Positions 1 to 7,716 of a DNA stretch of 15,114 bases are shown here, in pieces. A program made the translations under genes and the position numbers. This DNA is from Odoribacter sp036657595. Its GTDB lineage: Bacteria > Bacteroidota > Bacteroidia > Bacteroidales > Marinifilaceae. The notes beneath the pieces were generated by a model. The model had not been told where the DNA came from, made no database searches, and saw only the letters and a program-made list of their open reading frames with translations. The stretch is from contig JAVXFZ010000064.1 in NCBI GenBank assembly GCA_036657595.1, positions 1 through 15,114 on the forward strand, given 5' to 3'. Numbering within the stretch: position 1 is the stretch's first letter; each line of letters starts with the position of its first letter.

Positions 1-63
1 TTTTAATAAATCAATCAGACGTGTTCCCACAAAACCGGAACCGCCAATTAAAATAATTTTCAT
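1..63 (-). CDS. NAD-dependent epimerase/dehydratase family protein, N-terminal fragment cut by the window edge
   Basis: Twenty-one codons are visible, starting at ATG 63-61 and open to the left edge. They encode a short hydrophobic beta strand followed by IGGSGFVG, the glycine-rich nucleotide-binding turn (GxxGFxG) of extended short-chain dehydrogenases, and then the start of a helix. This is the expected N-terminus of a sugar-nucleotide epimerase, dehydratase or reductase of the WcaG/GalE type, which bind NAD(P) and remodel UDP-, GDP- or dTDP-sugars in the cytoplasm. The start codon overlaps the stop of the upstream glycosyltransferase as ATGA (60-63), so the two are probably translationally coupled. 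The substrate cannot be told from this fragment. An epimerase near the distal end of the locus, often followed by an initiating sugar-phosphate transferase, is common in Bacteroidales capsule loci; that is context knowledge, not something seen here. Confidence 0.8.
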   Translation of the reverse strand, partial: MKIILIGGSGFVGTRLIDLLK

Positions 64-872
64 ACTTTTCGTAATATTTTTTTATATAATATTGTCCGTA
101 AAGAATTAGGGATAATTCTAGATATAAACCGAATTCCTATATTCTGAAGGAAGCAGACATAATTAATAAATCCTAACTTCAATAACTTTTGCTGAAACTT
201 AAATTCATCCATAGCATATTTCCATCCTCCACGTCTTTTAAACATATCAGATGAAAAACGAAAATAAAGAAGACTTTCGGGTATATTATAAAAACAGGCT
301 CCATTTAACAACATTCGCACCCACAAATAATAATCCTCAAACAAAGGGAAATGCTGATAACTACCAACCGACATAACAGCATTTTTCCGAAACATTACTA
401 CCGGATGGTTGACCGGACTTCTTTGTTTGGCAAATTTTAAAATATCATTATGAGTTTCCGGTACTTTTCGAATAGACAATACATTTAAAATATTATCTTC
501 AAATTCATCAATCCAAGCTCCCACAATATCTATTTCCGGATGAGCACAAAACATCGCTATCTGTTTTTCAAAACGATCAGACTTTGCGATATCGTCAGTA
601 TCCATACGAGCGACAAGATCATAAGAACAGTGCTTCAATCCTTCATTCAAAGCTTTTCCCAATCCTTGATTTTCAGATAAAGGAACAATCTTTAATACTG
701 AAAATTTCCGGACATAATCCTCTACTACCCGATCAAGTTCATCAGTCAAAGGTCCATCTTTGACTAATATCACCTCATCAGGCAATAAAGTTTGGTTAAA
801 AATACTATCTAAGCTTTGTTGAAGGTAAGCAGGCTGTTCTTTCCGGTAAACCGAGAGAAGAACAGTAAACAT
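60..872 (-). CDS. Family 2 glycosyltransferase, AmsE-like
   Basis: This 270-residue protein has a GT-A fold glycosyltransferase layout. The N-terminal strand LLSVY (residues 5-9) binds the nucleotide-sugar, LDSIFNQT follows at about 21-28, VKDG at about 37-40, and the metal-binding DTDD lies at 91-94. The KDGPLT stretch and the short length resemble the amylovoran AmsE/WcaE-type subgroup of GT2. It has no membrane-spanning domain, so it is probably a cytoplasmic or peripheral enzyme adding one sugar to the undecaprenyl-linked repeat unit. Donor and acceptor are unknown. It follows a 389-bp gap, the longest in the window, and overlaps the next gene by ATGA. The C-terminal region is basic and hydrophobic (about 237-270), which may aid membrane association. 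The GT2 call is firm; the sugar specificity is not. Confidence 0.93.
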   Translation of the reverse strand: MFTVLLSVYRKEQPAYLQQSLDSIFNQTLLPDEVILVKDGPLTDELDRVVEDYVRKFSVLKIVPLSENQGLGKALNEGLKHCSYDLVARMDTDDIAKSDRFEKQIAMFCAHPEIDIVGAWIDEFEDNILNVLSIRKVPETHNDILKFAKQRSPVNHPVVMFRKNAVMSVGSYQHFPLFEDYYLWVRMLLNGACFYNIPESLLYFRFSSDMFKRRGGWKYAMDEFKFQQKLLKLGFINYVCFLQNIGIRFISRIIPNSLRTILYKKILRKV

Positions 873-896
873 AAATTTATTATTTGATTATTTATT

Positions 897-916
897 AAAA
901 AAGTCAACACATTGAC
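897..916 (-). terminator. Weak hairpin followed by a T tract
   Basis: Read on the minus strand, GTCAA-TGTG-TTGAC (916-903) can form a 5-bp stem with a 4-base loop, followed directly by six T (902-897). This is the layout of an intrinsic terminator, but the stem is short and has only two G-C pairs. It lies 25 bp upstream of the AmsE-like gene, so if active it would attenuate rather than end the operon. Chance occurrence in AT-rich DNA is quite possible. Confidence 0.2.
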
Positions 917-1069
917 ACACAATTTATCCTGGAATAAGAATTACCAATATATAACTTTACACAAAGTAGAATCAAAATCTTGATTTCCTAAATTTTGCAT
1001 CTCTTTGTGAAGATAAAAGTCTCCTCCCTATAGTGTGGAAAAACATGTAGTTTACTCGGACAGAATTAA

Positions 1070-1238
1070 TTACTTTTCGAGTTCCTTGATTTCATTTACT
1101 GTAAAAAGGGTTCTACGATGAGTGAAATTGGCACCCTCAATTTATTTGCATCCCTATTTCGAGACTAAAAGCAAATATCTGATTCTCAAGGAGATATTTT
1201 TTTGTTATTAGACCCTTATTTTCAAGATTCAGTGTAAA
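1070..1238 (-). pseudogene. Possible decayed coding remnant inside the 873-1261 gap
   Basis: The 389-bp gap 873-1261 has no intact gene. Within it, the minus strand shows two adjacent open stretches in different frames: 1238-1137 (about 33 codons, no start codon, containing KKYLLENQIFAFSLEIG) and 1141-1070 (23 codons plus stop, containing FTHRRTLFTVNEIKELEK). They join at a stop/frame change near 1137-1141 and have a more protein-like composition than the rest of the gap. This is what the 3' end of a frameshifted gene could look like. I do not recognise the family, and short open stretches can arise by chance. The rest of the gap is AT-rich with no clear signal beyond the weak hairpin at 897-916. 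Confidence 0.25.
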
Positions 1239-1261
1239 TTATATATTATCACCAAAATTAT

Positions 1262-2191
1262 TTATTTCAGCAAACGAATAGATACACCCAGATAGTAATT
1301 CATTAAAACATACATAGCCTTTAGCCATGGTAAATGAATAAAAGCTTTTAAATGCCAGTGATGTTTACGAATATATCTTATTAATGGATGAGACCGCCCT
1401 AAAATCGCACGCCGTGTTGAATTAGAATAGAAAAGCAAAAACATTGAGCCAATATCATTCTTTAAATTTTCGTATTTCTTTTGTTGTTTTAGATATTTTT
1501 CAATAAAACAGGCAGCTTCGAGAGTTTCTTCAGCCAATTTTACAGATTGAATATGCGACACTGAAGTGGAATGTTGAATATAGTTATAAATAGAATATTC
1601 ACAGCCAATGATCATATCAACCCTAGATATTAATTGGACGAATACTGCAATATCTTCACCTATCCTGATATTCTCTGGAACCTTTACTTCGGGAATAAAT
1701 AAATCTTTCCGATACATTTTTCCACATAGTTCCCAACTATTCTCTCCATGTAAAACTCTTTTCAAAAAAGATAACGAATCTAATTTCTTAAATCCAACAG
1801 CACGCCCCTTTCTACTCTTTCCATCGGAAATAATATTCAATCCAGCAACAATAATACCTATTCCAGGATATTCCTGTACTTCTCTCTCTAATATTTCCAA
1901 TGCATTTTCTTTTAATGTATCATCAATATCCAAGAATGTAATATAATCTCCGGATGCTTCACTAACGCCTGATTCCCGAGCCCGGGCAACACCTTGGTTT
2001 ACTTGTGAAATCAATCGAATACGAGGATCAAGATGTTTATATCCCAAAAGTATCCTCTCCGAATTATCTGTACTTCCGTCATTTACACAAACAGCCTCCC
2101 AATCTAAATAAGTCTGTTTTTGCAAACACGACAAGCACGCTGGTATATAGTGTTCGCCATTATATATCGGAATAATTACAGATATTTTCAT
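1262..2191 (-). CDS. Family 2 glycosyltransferase
   Basis: From the ATG at 2191 this is a 309-residue GT2 enzyme beginning MKISVIIPIYNG, the usual first strand of the family. A longer reading from 2230 adds 13 residues with no family character, so 2191 is preferred; neither start has a clear Shine-Dalgarno site. Motifs are VNDGSTDNS at about 36-44, a helix with VARARESG at about 68-75, and the metal-binding DIDD at 88-91. The C-terminal third contains basic and aromatic segments (around 265-300) that may contact the membrane. It should transfer one sugar to the growing lipid-linked repeat unit; donor and linkage are unknown. It lies after the GT4 gene and a gap of nearly 150 bp, and before the 389-bp gap, so its surroundings look rearranged compared with the tightly packed genes upstream. 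Confidence 0.93.
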   Translation of the reverse strand: MKISVIIPIYNGEHYIPACLSCLQKQTYLDWEAVCVNDGSTDNSERILLGYKHLDPRIRLISQVNQGVARARESGVSEASGDYITFLDIDDTLKENALEILEREVQEYPGIGIIVAGLNIISDGKSRKGRAVGFKKLDSLSFLKRVLHGENSWELCGKMYRKDLFIPEVKVPENIRIGEDIAVFVQLISRVDMIIGCEYSIYNYIQHSTSVSHIQSVKLAEETLEAACFIEKYLKQQKKYENLKNDIGSMFLLFYSNSTRRAILGRSHPLIRYIRKHHWHLKAFIHLPWLKAMYVLMNYYLGVSIRLLK

Positions 2192-2201
2192 AAATAAGTT
2201 T

Positions 2202-2327
2202 TTAAGCATTTGGGGCCAGATGGCATTCATTAAAATAAGAATAAGCAGCTAAAAACAGAATAGGGACAGTCATATTAAAACTTATTGTCATCGCATTAAA
2301 CTCCAAAACAAAAAAATATAATTCCAT
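2202..2327 (-). CDS. Small hydrophobic ORF, 41 residues, doubtful
   Basis: In the gap between the GT4 and the next GT2, an ATG at 2327-2325, 11 bases after the GT4 stop, opens a 41-residue reading ending at TAA 2204-2202. The predicted peptide is rich in Phe, Leu and Tyr, with a hydrophobic stretch through MTVPILFLAAYSYF, and could be a single membrane segment. It has no recognisable motif and no clear ribosome site. It overlaps the dispensable 13-residue extension of the GT2 ORF. It may be noise, or the remains of a membrane protein such as a polymerase, flippase or acyltransferase. Listed because it fills most of the gap on the coding strand. Confidence 0.15.
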   Translation of the reverse strand: MELYFFVLEFNAMTISFNMTVPILFLAAYSYFNECHLAPNA

Positions 2328-2338
2328 ATTTCAATACA

Positions 2339-3475
2339 TCATGATTCCCCAAACGCCAACAAACGAAACAACCTCTCCCATCTCATCATAACCTCCGACT
2401 CCAGATAATGTTCTGCTGCATGACGAGCATTTTTCCCAGCCATACAACGTTTTTCATAACTTGCCATCCAGGCCATTAATTCACCGGCAAATGAATCAAT
2501 GTCTCCAACAGGAACTAAACTCCCAAAAGATTCTTTCACGACATCACGAGGACCACACGGACAAGTAAAAGAAACAATGGGTAGTCCGTAAGACATCGCT
2601 TCCAATAACACCATAGGCAACCCTTCATATCGCGAGCACATCGCATACACAGAACTTTGTAAATATTCATTTTTAATATCCGAAGTAGGTTCTTTTAAAA
2701 AAACAGAATTTTCTAACCCGAACTGACTCACCAAATGTTCTAATTCTTTTCGTTTATCACCATCCCCAAAAATACACAAGGACCAATCGGGATAAATTTC
2801 ACACACAATAGACCAGGTTTTGATTAAATAATCAAAACCTTTTTGATTTTCCAAACGTCCAACACTAATGACTCTCTTAGAAACCAATGCGGCTAAATCT
2901 TTCGGTAAGGCTGTCAAAAAATTAGGAATTACACATATGTTATGAAAATCTCCCCATGCTTTTTTATCTTCTTCTGTCAGAACAACAAAACAGGCATATT
3001 TCTGAATAATTTTCCCCCAATTCCAGATTCTTATTTTCTGAAAAAAATAAATGATTGGGTTTGTTGCTTCTATTAATTTAAAATTCTTAGAAAAATGATA
3101 TTCCAATATTTTCTTACTTCCATCCTCTATTTTATAAAGAAAGTCCATATCTCTGTCAAACATAGAAACACAAATATCAGGCTGTTCCCGGACAAGTAAT
3201 TCATGCAAATACCTCTGATGCTTTCGCTTCTTCAATAACTTCAAAAAAAACCTTAAAACAAGATTCTTATCTTTATCTTCATCATAATTAATACCTAGAT
3301 CAAAAAAATCAATTTTCGAAGAAAAAGTAAAAAAGTTAGCCCGGCCTTTCTGCTCAGTAGTAACAATGCCTACTTTATAGCCTAATACATCTGCAAGATA
3401 ATTAGCTTTATACATCAACACCCGCTCCATTCCACCGGAATTATAAGTACCATTAATACAATAAATTATCTTCAT
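2339..3475 (-). CDS. Family 4 glycosyltransferase (GT-B fold)
   Basis: The protein is 378 residues, a normal length for GT4. Near the N-terminus is GGMERV (14-19), the glycine-rich acceptor-side loop. The C-terminal donor-binding domain starts with SVGRLENQKGFDYLI (204-218). IFGDGD lies at about 235-240, and the EX7E motif uses E284 and E292 in the segment EGLPMVLLEAMSYGLPIV. These are the standard features of retaining GT-B enzymes using a nucleotide-sugar donor. It resembles capsule and amylovoran-type enzymes that add Gal or GalNAc residues, but the donor cannot be read from sequence. No membrane segment is present, so it acts on the cytoplasmic face. It follows the polymerase gene by 9 bases. 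The nearly 150-bp gap after its stop differs from the tight spacing upstream. Confidence 0.94.
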   Translation of the reverse strand: MKIIYCINGTYNSGGMERVLMYKANYLADVLGYKVGIVTTEQKGRANFFTFSSKIDFFDLGINYDEDKDKNLVLRFFLKLLKKRKHQRYLHELLVREQPDICVSMFDRDMDFLYKIEDGSKKILEYHFSKNFKLIEATNPIIYFFQKIRIWNWGKIIQKYACFVVLTEEDKKAWGDFHNICVIPNFLTALPKDLAALVSKRVISVGRLENQKGFDYLIKTWSIVCEIYPDWSLCIFGDGDKRKELEHLVSQFGLENSVFLKEPTSDIKNEYLQSSVYAMCSRYEGLPMVLLEAMSYGLPIVSFTCPCGPRDVVKESFGSLVPVGDIDSFAGELMAWMASYEKRCMAGKNARHAAEHYLESEVMMRWERLFRLLAFGES

Positions 3476-3484
3476 AAGAAAAAA

Positions 3485-4531
3485 TCAATAATGATTAATA
3501 TTTTTTTCAAAAATGGTCTGATAAGGGAGAGTTCCATGATAGGAAGGTTCTTTACCTGATAATAACAAAAAGAATAAAAACGTGATACAAATCAATGGCA
3601 AACCATTGACTTTGTTATTCTTACAAAGAGATGAAGCTAAAAGTACATTAACATAAGTCAAATAAAAAACAACTCGTCCAATTAAATGAAATTCAATAAA
3701 GATATTATATAAAACTATTCCGGTCAAAAAAACGGTCATTAGTACAGGACGATTTATTGATTTATCAAAGACCAATAAATACAGTGCTACACATATCCCA
3801 AAAAACATCACAATAGAGAAGCCAACATCTTCAGCCAACATTCGATCAGTCATTTTATATCCTTCGTACAAAGGAAAGATCATCATCAATTTTGTACCAA
3901 TCTCTTTAAAAAAGCCTAATAAATACATAAAATAAGTCGATAAAATCAGGATAATCCACACAATTTTATTTAATCTTATTTTAGAAATAAAAACAAATGG
4001 CATTAAAAAAACGGCTGAAATATGAAATAACAACATAGGCAATAAAGCAAAAATATACTTCAAGTATTTTTTTTCTTCCAAATAATGAATGATATATAAA
4101 AAATAAACTAATACAAAAGCCTGCCGCACTTGATTAGTCAACATAAATTGCAAAAGAAAAACCATAGAAAAAAAGATTCCATAAGTGAGAATCTTTTCTC
4201 GAATAAAAAGTTTAAATAGAAAAAAATAGCTCATTGCTGTCATTGTAGACAACACTCCAACATAACCGATTGGAGAAAATGAAAAAAGCTTATTTAAAAA
4301 CCCAAAACCAGGTTCAACGTATGAATTATAACCAAATTTAATATCAGAAAAAATCTCCATATATCCCTCATAATCATAGCCTATTTTATAACGTATAGCC
4401 CAAAAAAAAACAATAAATATATAAGTTAATAAAAGGCACAAAGGATTATAATGAGCTTTTTCTGTGAAAAAAGCCAAAAGACAAGCAATAATCAAAAAAA
4501 AATTATAAATGATTCCACTTTCAATATCCAT
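3485..4531 (-). CDS. wzy: O-antigen/capsule polymerase, EpsG family
   Basis: A 348-residue integral membrane protein with about ten hydrophobic segments spread over its length. Near the N-terminus it carries RYKIGYDYEGY (47-57), then EPGF (73-76), matching the EpsG-type pattern of an Arg and a G-x-DY in the loop before a membrane helix. In Wzx/Wzy systems this protein joins flipped undecaprenyl-linked repeat units into a chain at the periplasmic face. The C-terminal 20 or so residues (GTLPYQTIF region) form a polar tail commonly seen in this family. It sits 14 bases after a GT2 and 9 bases before a GT4, inside the glycosyltransferase block. Wzy proteins are very divergent, so the assignment rests on the motif, topology and context; being the only polymerase candidate in the window supports it. 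Confidence 0.88.
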   Translation of the reverse strand: MDIESGIIYNFFLIIACLLAFFTEKAHYNPLCLLLTYIFIVFFWAIRYKIGYDYEGYMEIFSDIKFGYNSYVEPGFGFLNKLFSFSPIGYVGVLSTMTAMSYFFLFKLFIREKILTYGIFFSMVFLLQFMLTNQVRQAFVLVYFLYIIHYLEEKKYLKYIFALLPMLLFHISAVFLMPFVFISKIRLNKIVWIILILSTYFMYLLGFFKEIGTKLMMIFPLYEGYKMTDRMLAEDVGFSIVMFFGICVALYLLVFDKSINRPVLMTVFLTGIVLYNIFIEFHLIGRVVFYLTYVNVLLASSLCKNNKVNGLPLICITFLFFLLLSGKEPSYHGTLPYQTIFEKNINHY

Positions 4532-4545
4532 CCAACTTTAATTAT

Positions 4546-5523
4546 TTATTTTTTTACAAACAACTTTATTTTTAGCATATACTCTACCAAACGGAACAAT
4601 CCTAAATCAGCAAGATTAAACATAATTTTATTATAAAAAGAAAAATGATATTTCCATATATAACGATTTGCTTCCGGCCAAAGAGATTGCCACAGAGGAT
4701 AATCACGTAATTCAGAATTTGAGACCATTTTACTTTTAGCATCAAATACTCGCTCTATAAAGTCCATATAATATCTCTCAAAAACTCCTCTTTCTTTCAA
4801 AAAAACCTCTATAATTCTACAGGAATCTATTGTGTCTTCTAATTGTTTACGATTGATATTAGTTACTATTGAATCAGTATTATATTGCACATAATAATAA
4901 AAAGCGTTAGGTATATACGATATTCTTCGACTATAAAAATAAAGTTGAATCATCGTAGTTAAATCCTCCCACATATTCACACCATCAGGGAAATGAATAT
5001 GATTCAAAATATATAATTCTCGTTTTATTAATTTATTACATACAGAAGAATGTAATTTACCTAATAATGTATTCTTTATACATTCCACATTATTCAGAGG
5101 AAAATTCTGCTTAAAATATTTTCTATCTTTAGAATGTTCTTCATAGAAATCACATCCTACAATGTCCGCGTCTTCGTCTACTGCCTTATTGTACATTTTT
5201 TCATACATATCCAGTTCTATCCAATCATCACTATCACAATGAATCGTATAAATTCCTGTAGCAGCATTTATTCCTGTATTTCGTGTTGTAGCCGAACCCT
5301 GATTCTTTTTGTGTTCAATAATTTTTATTTGTGTTTGTCGCTGGGGATATTCTGCAATAATTCGCTGAAGAATTTCCATACTTTTATCCGGCGTACAATC
5401 GTTTACAAAAATATATTCAATATCATCCAACGTCTGTTCAAACAACGAGCGAATACAACGCTCAATATATTTTTCAACATTATAGATAGGAATAATAACC
5501 GAAACTTTAGAAGGGGTATTCAT
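4546..5523 (-). CDS. Family 2 glycosyltransferase
   Basis: A 325-residue GT2 enzyme. VSVIIPIYNVEKYI (7-20) is the first nucleotide-binding strand and loop, FVNDCTPDKS (39-48) replaces the usual NDGSTD, and DSDD (97-100) is the metal-binding DxD. An Asp and Trp follow in WEDLTTM (about 199-205), the ED-type position expected for the catalytic base. It probably adds one sugar to the lipid-linked repeat unit in the cytoplasm. It is coupled to the upstream pyruvyl-transferase-family gene by an ATGA overlap at 5520-5523, which also fixes the start. The C-terminal 25 residues are hydrophobic and basic, consistent with membrane contact. The NDC variant in place of NDG is a mild departure and also occurs in other capsule GT2 enzymes. 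Confidence 0.94.
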   Translation of the reverse strand: MNTPSKVSVIIPIYNVEKYIERCIRSLFEQTLDDIEYIFVNDCTPDKSMEILQRIIAEYPQRQTQIKIIEHKKNQGSATTRNTGINAATGIYTIHCDSDDWIELDMYEKMYNKAVDEDADIVGCDFYEEHSKDRKYFKQNFPLNNVECIKNTLLGKLHSSVCNKLIKRELYILNHIHFPDGVNMWEDLTTMIQLYFYSRRISYIPNAFYYYVQYNTDSIVTNINRKQLEDTIDSCRIIEVFLKERGVFERYYMDFIERVFDAKSKMVSNSELRDYPLWQSLWPEANRYIWKYHFSFYNKIMFNLADLGLFRLVEYMLKIKLFVKK

Positions 5524-6662
5524 AGGTGTAAATTTCTCATCAAAAAGTCTTTAGATAATTCTCGCTGTTTGTTTAAAATCCGATCCACACTTACCCAATC
5601 AACAGGTTTATCCAATTTATCTTCAACCAGTTCTTTTATATCCAAGATCATCCTTTCTCTTAAACAAAACATTTTCAGCAAAGAATCAAACCGTGCTATA
5701 CCACGATCTTTATTTCCATAGACGATAAAAGGAACATTAAATAAAATTGAAAAAACACATCCGTGAAAAGAATCCGTTACCACATAAGTAGCATCCCTAA
5801 ATCCTCTTAACCAATTTTCTACCGGAGGTGCTATTCTTTCTTGTAAGGAAACAGAAGCATCTTCTGTTTTTGTATTCACATAAAATGGAGTTAATCCAAA
5901 CTTTACTGCAACCCGTTCTATCAATTGCTTTTTCCCTTCGGTCATATCCAACATATAAACCAACAATTTCTTCGTCTGATTTTTCTTATCCGAAAGCAAC
6001 TGTAAATAATCACAGGGAGTCAACAGCATAGTCGGATCTAATAAGTGAACAACACTTACTCCAAATTTCTTTTTACACAAATCAACGCCAGACTCTTCAC
6101 GCACACTGACAGCATCAAAACGACGAAGCAATTTACCGCATCGCTTTGTCTGAAATTTCGAAAGCTCCCATTCATCCACGCCAAAAGATGCGGCATAAGC
6201 CATTCGTTTCCCTCTAAAATTTAAGGGTAAAAAATTAAAAAAATAATTAAATAAACAAGGAGAATAGCAAGGTCTCCAAACTTGATCACTTCCCACAATA
6301 AAAGCGTCATACGATACATCCAACAATTTTTTAAAATCGCTGGAACGATGAATCTGATCCGTACAAGGTGAAATATAACGATTTATAAAAAGCTGTGTAT
6401 TTTGGCTCATTATTTTACGAGGTATTTCCACCTCCCGTTCATAAGAATAAATCAAATGAACATTTTTTCTCATTAATACATATTTTTTTACAATCCGTTT
6501 GGCAAAAATAAATAATCTGCTTAAAAATCCCGGAACTTTTTCCACCCGATTGATTAACCACACCTCACATCCCAGTTTTTTTAAATAAGTCTGTAACGCA
6601 TAAGCCTGCAAAATACCACCATAATTAGTATGAAGAGGCTGCGTCAGTATTCCTATTTTCAT
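5520..6662 (-). CDS. Polysaccharide pyruvyl transferase family protein (CsaB/WcaK/AmsJ type)
   Basis: The 380-residue protein starts MKIGILTQPLHTNYGGILQA, the family's first strand with the NYGG loop (13-16) and an ALQTYL helix. VGSDQVW lies at 123-129 and TDSFHG at 296-301, where the His-Gly pair (H300, G301) is strongly conserved in the family and contacts the phosphoenolpyruvate phosphate in characterised members. Family members add pyruvate ketals from PEP to sugars of cell-surface polymers, although many capsule-locus members are untested and may do other transfers. The length is normal. It is coupled by ATGA overlaps both to the upstream SGNH-like gene (6659-6662) and to the downstream GT2 (5520-5523). 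FrhB-type Fe-S proteins, like the one at 10173-11972, are frequent companions of this family in Bacteroidales capsule loci, suggesting a linked function that is not established. Confidence 0.9.
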   Translation of the reverse strand: MKIGILTQPLHTNYGGILQAYALQTYLKKLGCEVWLINRVEKVPGFLSRLFIFAKRIVKKYVLMRKNVHLIYSYEREVEIPRKIMSQNTQLFINRYISPCTDQIHRSSDFKKLLDVSYDAFIVGSDQVWRPCYSPCLFNYFFNFLPLNFRGKRMAYAASFGVDEWELSKFQTKRCGKLLRRFDAVSVREESGVDLCKKKFGVSVVHLLDPTMLLTPCDYLQLLSDKKNQTKKLLVYMLDMTEGKKQLIERVAVKFGLTPFYVNTKTEDASVSLQERIAPPVENWLRGFRDATYVVTDSFHGCVFSILFNVPFIVYGNKDRGIARFDSLLKMFCLRERMILDIKELVEDKLDKPVDWVSVDRILNKQRELSKDFLMRNLHL

Positions 6663-7708
6663 ATCAATTTTAAATCTTTCAAAACCTGTTTAGTGAATAA
6701 TTCTCGTCCCTTCCTGTTCAGAAAAAAAGAATTAAAATAGAACTCCGGATCGCTAAATCGTTCGTCGCTCATATAATCTAAAAAAGGAACATTCTGAATA
6801 TTAGATTCATTTACAAAGGAATAAATATAATTTTGCCTAAAAGATTCTGAAAATTTCATACTCAAATAATGTGTCATTGGAGGAATCACAAGAACAGGCT
6901 TCATTCCTCGCTCAAGACAAAAATCAATCATTTCCCGTAAAATATTTATATTCTCACATCGCCGAGCCATATTATCCGCTGTTAAAGGTGCTTCCAAATC
7001 TGTTATATTAAACTCTTTTTTCCATCCTTTAAGCCAATTTTCAGCATCCATCATTAACGCTTTCTTATCCATAGGTTGGCATTCCGTTAATAAACTCAAA
7101 TCTATCGGTTTATCTTTCAACAACACTTTTAATGCTTCTATCGGAGCAGATGAAATAGGAAAACGAAGTCCTAAACGCTCTCTTATATTATTTTTAAATT
7201 TAAGTGAAGCAGGAAGAATTCGGTTAAATTTTATATGGTAATTGACTTCATCATTTAAATTATCAGTATAACAACTACTAAATACGACCAAGGGGATTAA
7301 AACAACTCCTCCATTTATTAAATAACTATGATAATATTTTAAAAGCCGAAAATCATAATTTAGCGATTGTGTACCTGTCGACCAATTTTGTCCTAAAATA
7401 TGATTGTACATAAAAGCAAAACGAGCAGGATTACTTCCCAAATTCACTATCTCATAATTACGTATCAAATCATCACGATAAGCATCATTAGAAACAAATT
7501 GTCCGATATATTGAAAATAATTTTTATACCAATTCGTTTTTTTTACACAAAAATTTAAAAATAAAAAAAACAGAAAAAATAACAGAAGAAAAAATAAAAA
7601 GACTATTTCAATAATACCAACCCACCACCAAGAAGACGTAATAAAATATACGAATACAATCACTACAAAGACACCTATTCCTGTATAAAATAATAATTTT
7701 TTTCTCAT
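6659..7708 (-). CDS. Membrane-anchored SGNH/DltD-like protein with degenerate catalytic C-terminus
   Basis: The 349-residue protein has two N-terminal hydrophobic segments (about 5-25 and 30-53, the second very Phe/Leu-rich), then a soluble domain. EIVNLGSNPARFAF (86-99) resembles block I of SGNH-fold proteins, with S92 in the nucleophile position, and is like the corresponding segment of DltD-type and other capsule-locus acyl-modifying proteins. PVLVIPP (271-277) resembles a later core strand. Near the end, where active family members usually carry D-x-x-H-L-N-x-x-G, this protein reads NSFFLNRKG (326-334): the Asp is Asn and the His is Phe, while the LN and G remain. It could therefore be inactive, binding-only, or catalytically altered. 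It starts 8 bases after the aldo/keto reductase and overlaps the pyruvyl-transferase gene by ATGA. The fold assignment is by motif reading only and is tentative. Confidence 0.55.
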   Translation of the reverse strand: MRKKLLFYTGIGVFVVIVFVYFITSSWWWVGIIEIVFLFFLLLFFLFFLFLNFCVKKTNWYKNYFQYIGQFVSNDAYRDDLIRNYEIVNLGSNPARFAFMYNHILGQNWSTGTQSLNYDFRLLKYYHSYLINGGVVLIPLVVFSSCYTDNLNDEVNYHIKFNRILPASLKFKNNIRERLGLRFPISSAPIEALKVLLKDKPIDLSLLTECQPMDKKALMMDAENWLKGWKKEFNITDLEAPLTADNMARRCENINILREMIDFCLERGMKPVLVIPPMTHYLSMKFSESFRQNYIYSFVNESNIQNVPFLDYMSDERFSDPEFYFNSFFLNRKGRELFTKQVLKDLKLI

Positions 7709-7716
7709 ATTTTAGA

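Noticed and set aside
873..1261. Insertion-sequence remnant in the long gap
   Set aside because: No terminal inverted repeats, target duplication or transposase motif could be seen, so only an unspecified gene relic is proposed.
1608..1946. 112-codon plus-strand ORF opposite the GT2 at 1262-2191
   Set aside because: It lies wholly antisense to a gene with clear GT2 motifs and shows no family features.
2192..2230. ATG at 2230 as the start of the GT2 gene
   Set aside because: The 13 added residues lie outside the GT2 fold, and the downstream ATG at 2191 begins exactly at the conserved first strand.
5134..5721. 195-codon plus-strand ORF opposite the GT2 and pyruvyl-transferase-family genes
   Set aside because: It is antisense to two well-supported genes, has a low-complexity Ile/Phe/Asn/Ser-rich composition and no motif; it is a shadow of AT-rich coding DNA.
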